Positions 48,711 to 58,819 of a stretch of DNA of 64,000 nucleotides are shown in pieces. The translations under genes and the position numbers were made by a program. The stretch is from Helichrysum umbraculigerum (taxonomy: Eukaryota; Streptophyta; Magnoliopsida; Asterales; Asteraceae): NCBI GenBank assembly GCA_949592205.1, contig CATIUR010000001.1, positions 211,984,250-212,048,249 on the forward strand, given 5' to 3'. Every line of letters starts with the position of its first letter. Within the stretch, counting starts at the first letter, position 1. Under the pieces are notes generated by a model. The model had not been told where the DNA came from. It did no database searches and saw only the letters and a list, made by a program, of their open reading frames with translations.

Positions 48711-49344
48711 TTAGTAATTCAAGTAATTTTAGTAAACAATCACTTTCAACAAACAAGTACATACAGTAAACAAGTATATTCAGTAACAAATACATTTAGT
48801 AAACAAGCGATGCATCTCCCCCAAAGTAAAACAGTAAAAAGGGGCAGTGAGACTCACCTGATGAGCAAGCAATCCTAATGTGCGTGCGTGTTCCAACAGT
48901 AATCTCCTAATGTCCTAAACACGCAAGGTTGTATGTTCGTAAGTGTACGCTAATAATTCGTTTGTTTAGTTGTTCGTTAAGTTACTTACGTTCAATGTAT
49001 TCGAATTGTATTACATTTGAAGTTTCATTATATCCGTTACTCTTTATTTCATAAGTTACAAAATTTGGCACGAGTCCGAAAACCGAAATATGCCATTTTC
49101 GACCCCTAGATGACCCCGGAAGGCTTAAAACTGGCTAGGCTAAGGTACTTAGCCTTGACCATTTGGTTGTTTTTGAATGACCTAGTGAATTTGAGCCCAA
49201 TCCGTTACAATAAATTTTTCATCGAGAAGCTACCCTGTTTTGAGTTGTTAAATCGTCGACGTTTTCGAAAATTTATGTGTTCTGTTTTAGCTAGAATTCG
49301 CAGGGCTAGTTTATTGATCCGTTGGATCATGAAATATGACGGGG

Positions 49345-49545
49345 GAACTGCCATTTAAAGCACGCGTCGTGTGCATGAGGACGCGCCGCGTCCAATAAAT
49401 ATAGTGTAGAACGCGCCGTGTACTACTTGTACGCACCGCGTTCTTTGGTTTTAAGAAGAACGCGCCGTGTTCTAGAGGACGCACCGCGTTCTTTGGTTTT
49501 TAAGAAGGACGCGCCGCGTACTAAAGGACGCGCCGCGTGGATCAT
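49345..49545. repeat. ACGCGCCGCGT array in LTR E
   Basis: About ten copies of a near-palindrome (ACGCGCCGCGT and ACGCGCCGTGT forms) with short spacers. It occupies the same position as the GAATACG array in LTR D and shares no sequence with it. Confidence 0.9.
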
Positions 49546-50376
49546 ACGTTTTTGCAGGTCTGTTCGTGCAGAAAACATACAAAACCAATTCTAACTTAGT
49601 TTTAACCAATTTTTCGCATACAATAACTTAATACAATGGTAATACAAGTTATACTACGTATTTTAAACATGAAATTAAAAAGAAACGGTGAACGATTCTT
49701 ACAATTTTGAAAACGAAACGGATGTTGATGATGATGAAGATCACGGTGATGATGATGATCCGATTATGAAGAAAGATGATGATTATGAGGCTGTGGTGTT
49801 GTTATTGTTGTTGTTTTGATGATAGAAATCGAGAGAGAGTTGAGAGCCGAGAGTGATATGTGAGCGTGTGTGTGTTTTTGCATTATTGAGGTCGGTTGAT
49901 ATAACCGGCCTCAATAATTGAGGTAGATGGTAATTTTTGACCCGTGTTTGCGTATCCGATCGTAAAATAGTATAATATTTTAAAATGGAAAATTTCTAAA
50001 TATTATATCGTATACGTTTTTAATTAAAGCATTTTATAAAAATACTTTTAACAGGGTATAAAAATGTATCTTTGTTTTACCAAAAACATACGGATAGTTT
50101 TCAGTATCTAAAATGTATTTAAATAATTTTTGGAGTACGTAGTTATTATTCTCAATAATAATACTTTGTTCGAAAATGTTTTTCACCTACTTTCATTTTG
50201 AGTTTCTACGTTTTGTTAGGTTCGTGTATTTGCGATTATTAATTAATCGTTTCGGTTTATATATATACATATATATATATAATACTTGTGTACTTGAGTA
50301 TTGACACGTATGTAATTACGTGTTTTAAAAGTTTAAATTAGGAGCTAATTTTGGGTTATTTTGACCGGGTGTCACA

Positions 50377-50988
50377 TTCTCCCCTTGTTAAGAGAATTTC
50401 GTCCCGAAATTTGTGCTTAGTAATCGTCTGTGTATTTTCTAAGAAAGTGTGTGAGTCTACTGTGAGTGTATAACCTCATTCTAATATTACATCCCTCCCC
50501 TTGTTAAGCTAACGCCCTACTGGCCATTAAAGGAATAGAGGGAGTGTGTTGTAAAGTAGTTGACCATTTTGTCGGTAGGACAAGGTCAGTCAGTCAATAA
50601 GGTGTAGCTACACTTTGTACTAGTAGCCTAAAGTAAATAGTATCTTTCACTATGTTCCCACAATACTAGACCCTATCAGTCTCCTACAGAAACTATATGG
50701 TTCAGCCTACATTTGTTTCAGGTGGGATGTTACCCATCGTATATAAAAATAACTTTTAACCGGCATGTTTTCCCGGTATACAACAGAGTAGGATATGTTA
50801 TTCCTATATATCTGCAAGCTAAACATTGTCCCTTAAAGAAACTATAGAATCTAAATTGTCTTCTTTCCCTAATCCTTTCGTGTACTTAGAATCTAGAGAA
50901 ACATAATAGTATTTAAGCAACAAGTAAGCTCTACCAAGGTAATTTGTATGTAGGCAGTCGGTAATGGTCAGTGTCGTCATAGTATAAG
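50377..50988 (-). other. Polypurine tract and non-coding internal sequence next to LTR E
   Basis: The tract is at 50377-50389. The rest has no ORF. A segment at about 50880-50945 is a diverged direct copy of 52170-52245 on the other side of ORF2 (shared TGTACTTAGAATCTA). Confidence 0.6.
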
Positions 50989-51972
50989 TTAAATTCTATT
51001 AGTTTCGTATAGAATTAAGTTGTTACGTGGAAGCGTACCCTTAGTGTTGTTTGGATTAAACTTAGTCTCACTGACATTGCTTGCCAGGATTTCTTCACTC
51101 TCATCATCTAGTAGTGGGCAGTTAATTTTGTAGTGTCCAGCAGTTCCACACTTGAAGCAGACCTTCAAAGATTTAGAATTAGTGCCCTTAGGAGGTAATT
51201 TGCAATCCTCAACTTGGTGTCCAAACATTTTGCATCGGCTGCAGGGCGCGATACAAGATCCTTTGTGGTGTCGGTTACATAGGGGGCAGAATGGTAGGTT
51301 TCCTTTGTAAGTACTAACTGTTTTTGCTTTCTTTGCTTCAGGTACAGCAGGATTTGAGATGGAAATTTCTTCCAATTTCCTCTTACCGATTGCCACTCTT
51401 GGCTCAGTATTCTCCTCAACCGGATTATCATATTGGGTTAATTGTGAGGTCGGGCTGTCAGCTGCGACATTCGCCTCTTGAATGATTGGTTGAAACGACC
51501 TCAGCTGTCGTAGGTTGTCTTCCATTGTTAGCATGCGTAATTCGCATTTGTGAGCGCGCATTTCACTCTGATAAGCAATTTGTCGTAGTTCAATGATGTC
51601 TCCCCTGGCTTCAGTCAGCTGACTTCGGAACAAGTCTAGAGTTTCCTTAAGGAAGTGAACAACTTCTGTGCCTATGTTACTAGGAGTGGGTGTATCAAAC
51701 AGAGCGGTAGTAGCAGTGTTATTAATGGTGGGATTTGGGACAGAGTTTGTTTGAGCTGTCCTAGTAGTTCCTTCAGTGAAAGTCAATGCAACTTCTGTTG
51801 CTGATTCAATCAGTTGTCTCTCAGTTTCCTTCACCGGCATCATTTCGTCTGACGCCTCCTCAGTTTCTAGCCTCAACTCACTATCCAAAGTGAGGAGGTA
51901 AGGAAACATCACATGCTCCTCACTGAGCTGATCGTCATCCGACGTGTAGTTGTTAGCAGCGTGCTTAGTCAT
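50989..51972 (-). CDS. ORF2: coiled-coil plus zinc-knuckle protein of a pol-less element
   Basis: This 327-residue ORF starts MTKHAANNYTSDDDQLSEEH. The first 100 residues are acidic and polar. Residues about 105-165 are heptad-like (VVHFLKETLDLFRSQLTEAR, IIELRQIAYQSEMRAH, LRMLTMEDNLRQLRS), a predicted coiled coil. A basic patch GKRKLEE...EAKKAK could be a nuclear signal. The C-terminal third has a CPLCNRHHKGSC segment and two knuckles, CSRCKMFGHQVEDC and CFKCGTAGHYKINC, matching the Tekay gag nucleocapsid layout. No capsid domain, protease or polymerase is visible. It resembles a gag nucleocapsid tail fused to a coiled-coil module. CTGTAG lies four bases before the ATG and could be a splice acceptor. 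Confidence 0.65.
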   Translation of the reverse strand: MTKHAANNYTSDDDQLSEEHVMFPYLLTLDSELRLETEEASDEMMPVKETERQLIESATEVALTFTEGTTRTAQTNSVPNPTINNTATTALFDTPTPSNIGTEVVHFLKETLDLFRSQLTEARGDIIELRQIAYQSEMRAHKCELRMLTMEDNLRQLRSFQPIIQEANVAADSPTSQLTQYDNPVEENTEPRVAIGKRKLEEISISNPAVPEAKKAKTVSTYKGNLPFCPLCNRHHKGSCIAPCSRCKMFGHQVEDCKLPPKGTNSKSLKVCFKCGTAGHYKINCPLLDDESEEILASNVSETKFNPNNTKGTLPRNNLILYETNRI

Positions 51973-52259
51973 TTCCTACAGTTAGATGTTTCGTGTTAAG
52001 GTGATATTTTGGGTAGTTATTCTCAATTACCACTAAAGCACATAGTATTTCATATTACACGATTCAGGTCATCTTCATCACAACATAACACAATTCAAGT
52101 AAGTACGAATTGTACACTCCTAGGAATGGATGATTGCACTAATGACCTAGAGTAGTTTGTAAATTCTCAATTCTATCTTGTACTTAGAATCTAAGAAATA
52201 CACAAGAATAGTTAAGCAGTATATAAGATTTTTCCAAAGTAAATATGGAAATAGTAGAG
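51973..52259 (-). other. Spacer between gag remnant and ORF2
   Basis: A non-coding spacer of 287 bases carrying one copy of the repeat that also follows ORF2. Confidence 0.5.
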
Positions 52260-53272
52260 TCATTTATAAACGTGTGTACCATCATTGAGCAAGTCAGCAA
52301 GCGTCGGGTTTGGGTCTTCCCTAGCACGGAGTACATAGGCTCTTCCTCGAGCAGGGTTGTTGTTTTTGTTTTTCAGTTGAGGGCAATCCTTCCTGAAATG
52401 CCCAGTACCATTGCACTCATAACAAGTCTTGGGTGCAGAAGTGTTGGTACCAGTTGCAGCTGTCTTGCAATCCTTGGCCAGATGCCCAAATCTCTTGCAT
52501 TTGGTGCATGGACACGCACCATCATGATGAAGGCTACATTTTGAGCAAAAGGGTTTACTTCCCTTATATTCTTTCTTGTCGCCTGAGCCAGTTGGGTAGG
52601 TTTTAACAGTATCCACCTTTTTGTTGGAGGTGGTGGGGTTTCCTTCCCACTTACGCTTGCCAGAGTTTCCAGTAGGTGTTACAGGTGTCTCGCGCCTGAC
52701 TACTTGCGCCATAAGCTCATGTGCCATAAGAATAGCACTCTGAATAGTTCCAGGTTTTGACGAAGTAACATTCCCTTGAATATCCTTCGGGAGTCCACGG
52801 ATGTACCTCTCAATCCGCTTACGTTCAGGATCTACCATAGATGGGCAGAGAAGAGCGAGCTGCTGAAATCGGGTTGTATAGCCGATGATGTCATTTCCTT
52901 GAACTGTCAAGTGCCAGAATTCATCTTCCAACCTCTGGAGTTCCTCATTGGGACAGTACTCATCCCTTAGCATCCTTTTCAGTTCTTCCCATGGAATTCC
53001 ATATGCAGCATCAATTCCCACAGACTGAATGTACGAGTTCCACCATGTCAGAGCACTTTCCAGAAATGTACAGGTGGCATACTTAACTTGGCAGTCTTCC
53101 GAGCAGTTACTGATCCTAAAGACTGACTCCATCCTTTCAATCCACCTGACCAATCCAATGGCACCTTCTGTACCCTTGAAGTTTAGAGGTTTGCACTTGA
53201 GAAAATCATTGTAGCTGCAGGGTTTAGCAACAGGAGCAGCGTTCGCAGACGGTGGTGATCGAGTAGCTATAT
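52260..53272 (-). pseudogene. Tekay-type gag without pol, N terminus missing
   Basis: The reading frame is open from about 53272 and homologous to Tekay1 gag from VAKPCSYNDFLKCKPLNFKG onward; upstream an in-frame TGA lies near 53290. It keeps the capsid domain (ESALTWWNSYIQSVGID), KRYIRGLP-like region and knuckles CTKCKRFGHLAKDC and CYECNGTGHFRKDC. It stops shortly after the nucleocapsid (RAREDPNPTLADLLNDG), exactly where Tekay1 gag continues into protease. About 40 N-terminal residues including the start codon are absent. The first codon follows GATATAG, so a splice acceptor joining an upstream exon is possible; a simple truncation is equally possible. Confidence 0.75.
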
Positions 53273-55858
53273 CACAATGTTGAAATCAACAATTATTATA
53301 CATATAATAACACTTGTAATAGCTTTATGACCAAGTATTAGCTTGTTACTATTTTCCTTTATCACTTGAATGTGAAACTACTCACATATTAAGTAGACAT
53401 AATAATCCAAGTATTCAACAAAATTCTTATTATTACATTAACACAGGTGTAGAGTTTAACATAACTAAGTCAATTTAACACCTTTATCACTGGATTCCAT
53501 ATCAATCATTTAGTACATTAGTTATTGCGTATAATACTATATATAACATTTAGCACTAAGTGCCTTATTAAAATGTCATGTCATATTCCACCTATATTCA
53601 TCAATATATAATTCCTAAGTTGATTAACAATAAACTTCCATGTTCAGTTATCAAACAAGAGTAATTTCATATAATTATTTCCTCAACTCTTAAAACACTT
53701 ATTTCAACCATGCCTCATATTTTCATGATTCAAATACTTCATTGTATTTCAAATAATTCATATAGCATGATTCACATAATCAATATCTATTTACCCTAAC
53801 AAGCAACAATCAACAATACCCTTACTGGTATGCTATGCAGTTAGTTAAACCGCTTACAAACGATTCATACATAATAAAATGGGTGAACCTCTTAAAACAA
53901 GTTTTTTACATTATATTTAGTCCTAGGAATGATCCATGGACTCAAAGAAACAAAAGCCCAATACAAATCATAAGCTAAAAGTCCGAAATAATGTCCGAAA
54001 AACACTAAAACGCAATTTTCGGGCCCCAAACGACCCCGAAGTGCCGAAAACTGACAGGGCTCATGACAATGCATGAGCTTTGACCGTTGGCCCATTTTCG
54101 AGTGGACATGTAAATTTCATCTTAATCGGACACCGAAATTTCATAACGGAAATTTTACGACCAACGTTACGTCGAACGTCGAAATTTACGAATTTTCATA
54201 TTAAATTCATTTAATATAACACATAATACAAGAAATGTCTCAATAAGAGGGGAATCAGCCGGATTCTGGGGAATCCGCCCGGATTGAAGGGAATACGCCC
54301 GGATTCCGGGGAATCCGCCGGCTTCAAGGCCAATTTTCATGACAGAACCAATTTTAAGGAATCCGGTCAAGGAATCCGCCCGTATTCGTGGGAATCCGTA
54401 CGGATTCAAGGGAATCCGCCCGGATTCATCCTGCTGCAACAAATCTGCAATTTTTAGTGCAAAAATACGAAACTCAAACGCGCATAACTCCTAAACCGTA
54501 AAGAGTTAGGGTCTGAAATTTCGCAGGCACCTTTATATAATCAAAATGCAACTTTCTATTTTTCCACTTTTTCAATTTACACGTTTAACGAGAAAACGAC
54601 CATATAACCAATTTTAGGCCATTTTGGACCATTTTGGTTGACACGCTATATTCCAACCGGCATACTTTCAGGGTTCCACCCTTTGCCAACATGTTTCTAC
54701 ATATAATTATGACGTGTGGGCACATTCATCATCTATATATACACATTATATCCTGTTTTGACTCATTGACCCGTTTAGGGGTTCAAATGGGCAAATTTTA
54801 CCAAACAACCACATTGACTATCCAAAACACTTTCACGCACTTTGTTACTATACTTATGACTTAAAGTCACTTTAACATTCATTATTTTTGAACCAACATG
54901 CATTTTAACCATTTGACCAATAACCGACCCATTTGGGTACTTTAACAACCCATTTGGGTTTCAACCCATATAACCACTATTCAAACAGTCAATTCACACT
55001 TTCTTGACTATTCCAAGTCAAACAAAACCATTTTCAATATTGGTATTATGCTATAACTCTAAAACACCAATTCACATTAAAATCATCATTTTTAAATCAA
55101 TTTCAACAAATTTTCCAAATTCATAATCACTTTAACTTTTCACAACTTGTCAACACACATTTGAACTCGTTGACCACTTTGACTTTCTATCTTAACACTT
55201 TCAATACAAAGATCATAATTCAACCCAATAATGATCAATGCTAAACACATAAAAATCTAGTCACATTCATCACTTCGTAACATAGTTATTATCAAGTTTG
55301 ACATGACCACATTCAACTTGACTTTACCAAGTCAAAACACATATTCTAACAACTAGACTCTTTCTAATTCACATAACAACACGACTCGAAACCTATTAAT
55401 GGAGAATACCAACATTCTCATTAATTTCATCATATCAAGTCACATCAATTCAGTTTATCATTTATCAAATAATTCCCTAGCAAGGATCTATAATCACACC
55501 TTGCATTTATCAACTTATTAACAAGCGATATTCACCAATAATTCAATTTACTTTACTAACAATCATATCATAGTAAAGCAAACAGTCAAAGCTTATTAAA
55601 ATTCATCAAGCTTATCAGAAATTACCTGGCACATCTAGGCCCCCGAGTATTGAGGAATCATTGAGAATACCAGACGGTTCCTCATGTTCCTCCGTCTCTG
55701 CATCCAAAACAACACTCTTGGAACTTGTTATAGGTTAGTACATATTCAATAACCACATTTTCATACAATTACTAAACCCCATCCCTGGAATGTTTGACTT
55801 GACACGTCATATAGATTTGGGATTGAACATAACCAATGTCCAATTCACCCAAACCTAT
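53273..55858 (-). other. Non-coding LTR-like segment in element A's 5' interior
   Basis: No ORF was recognised over 2.6 kb. The segment around 53990-54200 resembles the pre-array flank of LTRs D and E (ACCCCGAA, AAAACTGAC, TTTGACC). A palindromic array follows at 54248-54432. The stretch 54770-55020 matches the sequence at 785-930 in reverse complement. It may be an old LTR fragment or a long leader or intron of element A. Confidence 0.5.
54248..54432. repeat. GAATCCGCCCGGATTC array
   Basis: About six or seven copies of a near-palindrome (arms GAATCCG/CGGATTC) in 185 bases, including variants with GAATACG and CGTATTC arms. Confidence 0.85.
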
Positions 55859-55870
55859 GCTCTGATACCA
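55859..55870 (-). other. Primer-binding site of element A (initiator tRNA-Met)
   Basis: TGGTATCAGAGC on the element strand, three bases from the 5' LTR, the same primer as Tekay1. Confidence 0.9.
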
Positions 55871-55873
55871 ATT

Positions 55874-57948
55874 TATAACACCCTCGAAATACAAGGACAT
55901 TTTTTTTTTAAACATATCGGAAGCGCATGATTAATAGAAATCAGTAGATTGCATATATACATTTCAAATAACAATCCACTTACATACAAACCTTTAAAAC
56001 TAGATTATTCTAACCATTATACTCATTAAGTTTAAGTGTTATAGAAATCCAAATATGTTGTTAAATCATTAACGTATTATCCATTTCAGAGTGAGCATGT
56101 CAAACATTCCATTCCATATGTACTTCTTGCTCACGCACATACAAAAGTAAACCTGCAAGAAGTAATGAGGGGTTAGCACGAAGCTAAGTGAATAGATCCC
56201 AAGCTATCAATCTAACTCAGCTTAACACATGCCTATAACCAAGCAATGCACAAGCAACATAGAAGGATCGGTGGTCCTTGAGGTACCCTCATGCCGCGGA
56301 TGGTTCCCCAAGTAACACTTAAAACCAACTGACGGCCAAATCAGAGGTTAAACCGATAGTTTGGTACTATTACTACACACGACGCAATTTCAGTGTCCAA
56401 CACATGTACAAGACACTTGCGAAGTCCTAGTAATAGTATCCAAACCCAACACATTAGTTGACCCCCACCAAATCAAATAGTCCACAACTATCATAGCACA
56501 ATGGACGCCAATAATCAATCAAAGGTTTAACCAACATGCCAATCTAATATTAATGCAATCATTGCAATAAACCAAGTTTACCCGTTGTAACCATGTTGTT
56601 ACAACTAACTTAGACAGAAAGTCCAAGATCCACTCACCGACAATCATAGTCGTCCACTCAGTAGTCTAATGTCACTGAGTCTTCTCCACATCTGAGAATA
56701 CAATAACACAACACAAGTTAATAACTCGTCCATAAAAATCAACTCATATTAAGGTAGTACAACTTGATTCATAAACTCAATTTTAGTGAGTTATTACTCT
56801 AATCATTATAGGCCTTTGTTTCAAACTCATTATCAATATGTCACACATTTAGTAACTACAACTTCATAGTTAATTACTTATGATCATCAACCTTTCATTA
56901 ATCATTTCAAGCTTACGAATAATCGCATTATCCTTATTAATTCACAATCACTTCTCAATTCATGATCATTCACAACTAACAACAACTATGTATTATTAAC
57001 TCAAGCTTAAGAGCTTCAATTCATGAATATTCAATTAAACCCATGCCTATCCATATGATTATACTTCAAATTCTTCATTTTAACCTAAGATTAAGGTTAT
57101 AATCTATATATAAACATCAACCAACTATCATGCAAGTATTTCAAGCTTCAATTCCAAGTTAATCATGCTAGTTCCATCAATTACCCAAAAACCCATTTTG
57201 ATTACACTTGTATAACATGATTATTTCATTTCTAGGTTAAATTAATATTACTAACCATCTTATAAACACTTATTAACACCACCTTAACCAATTTCATACT
57301 TTAATTTTGGATTAAAGTCACTAACCCATCAAAATCATCATAAACCCTAAGAATCACCATAAATCTATAATCTTAAGCTTGAATCTAGTTACTAATCAAC
57401 AATAACATGTTTAACTAACAACAATTTCACAAAACAAACACTTAATTTCGGATTAAACTCACTAATTAGTAAAAACCCCAAAAACCCCAATTCTAGGTTA
57501 TGGAAAATGAAGAACATATGATCATACCTTGTTCTTGATGATCATGGAAGCTTGAATCCGAATTTACAAGCTCCAATTTGGTGTTTTCTTCATGATTTTG
57601 TGGATTTAGGGTTATGTGTGTGTGTGTGTATTCATACGTACATATGTATGTGTGGAGGGAAATAAAAACTGACCCATCCACATAATATACCATATAAGTG
57701 TTAGTTTTCATTCCCCGTATTTATTATTGTCTAGAACTTAAAAACCATTTGCTGGGAAATACAATTTTATTTTACCGTCAACTAAATAAATTTAAAACAG
57801 TTAATAATTTACTATTCACAAAAGTCATATAACTGTTTGACCTATTATTTTCGATTATCACAATACATTAATTATTTAAAACACAATTAAATAATTACAT
57901 AAATAAAGAAATTACAATTTCAACTAGGCCCAATTTGAGGATGTTACA
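55874..57948 (-). repeat. 5' LTR of element A
   Basis: An uninterrupted 2075-base LTR (TGTAACATCC...GGGTGTTATA on the element strand). It has no palindromic array, unlike LTRs D, E and Tekay1. Confidence 0.88.
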
Positions 57949-58819
57949 AGAACACTTTAATCAGTTTATAACTTTTAACTTGAATTATGCTTATCATCAC
58001 AATTAATCAACACTTATCAATGTATAGATCATTATTCCTAGCTTTAAAACCATAATTCATGAATAATCACTCAAACCCCTAACTTTCTTCATGAACATAT
58101 ATCAAATTCTTCATTTCTATGTTAGGGCTTTACCTATAATCATGGATTAACTATCAACTAACAATAATATAATCACTACAAGCTTCAATTTCAAGTTAAT
58201 CACCCTAGTTTCATCAAATACACAAAAACCCATTTCTAGGTTTATAAAAATCAATAAATTAGGACTTACAAAGTGATTAGAAGATTCAATGGATGATTAC
58301 TTCATGTTATTGAAGCTTGAATCAAAGTTCTATAAGCTCAATTTAACTTCAAAGTCAATTTCACAAATTTTGAATCATCCCTGTGGTGTGTACGGGTCGT
58401 CCAGGTGAAGAACAGGAGGAAGAAAACTTTAATTTCTCAAAATTATTCATGATTTAGGTTTGATTAGGGTTTCATGGATATATGTATGAATATATTGTAT
58501 GTACTTTATGTATATAATATATAAAAGAACAAACCGACTTAATTATGTGGGGATATATTCTAAGTGTTTAATTTTCATTCCCTGTACTTTTCATTGTCTG
58601 AAACTTAAAAATCAATTGCGTGAAAAAACTTTTATTTTACCGTCAACTATGTTAATTTAAAACAATTAACAATTTACTAGTAACAATAAATTATTCGATT
58701 CTTTTCCTCATTTATTTTCAACTAATACAACGAAACTATTTTCTGACAAATTAAATAATGATTATACGTCAGAAAATATTAAAATACTACTAGACCCGAG
58801 GAGTGGGTGTTACAGGGTT

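Larger units (their letters stand above)
47553..50376 (-). repeat. LTR E, a 3' LTR followed by its polypurine tract
   Basis: This 2824-base LTR (TGTGACACC...GGTGTCACA) is bordered on the right by TTCTCCCCTTGTTAAGAG, the same polypurine-tract block as Tekay1. It is therefore a 3' LTR of a second element rather than a solo LTR. The CTGAG left of 47553 has no partner at 50377. The 5' LTR of this element was not found in the window, so the element is deleted or rearranged. Confidence 0.8.
42136..57953 (-). mobile_element. LTR retrotransposon A, nested and apparently without pol
   Basis: Element A spans 42141-57948 with AGAAC duplicated at 42136-42140 and 57949-57953. Its 5' LTR is 55874-57948 (2075 bases). 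Its 3' LTR is 42141-46957, containing inserted solo LTR D, and about 2082 bases without it. The LTRs differ by about 20 substitutions plus length changes in a poly-T and a TG run, near 1 percent. It therefore predates Tekay1's insertion several-fold at equal rates. The interior holds the A polypurine tract, LTR E, a gag, ORF2 and a 2.6 kb non-coding segment. No protease, reverse transcriptase or integrase is found anywhere. Confidence 0.85.
40757..58819 (-). mobile_element. Solo LTR B, interrupted by element A
   Basis: The LTR runs from TATAACACC at 40762 to GTTACA at 58814, with GGGTT duplicated at 40757-40761 and 58815-58819. Subtracting element A leaves about 2240 bases (40762-42140 and 57954-58814). 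The left part resembles element A's own LTR (shared ATTAGCA-AAAGCTAAGTG-type segment, AGGATCGGTGGT, CCGATAGTTTGGTACTA, ACTCAGTAGTCTAATGTCAC) but is diverged. No internal region lies between its halves other than A, so it is a solo LTR formed before A arrived. Confidence 0.8.

Noticed and set aside
47553..50376. LTR E as a solo LTR
   Set aside because: It is followed by a canonical polypurine tract and has no matching 5-base duplication on the right.
53273..55858. The 5' LTR of element E
   Set aside because: Its array and post-array sequence do not match LTR E, it has no LTR terminus at either edge, and the primer-binding site at 55859 belongs to element A.
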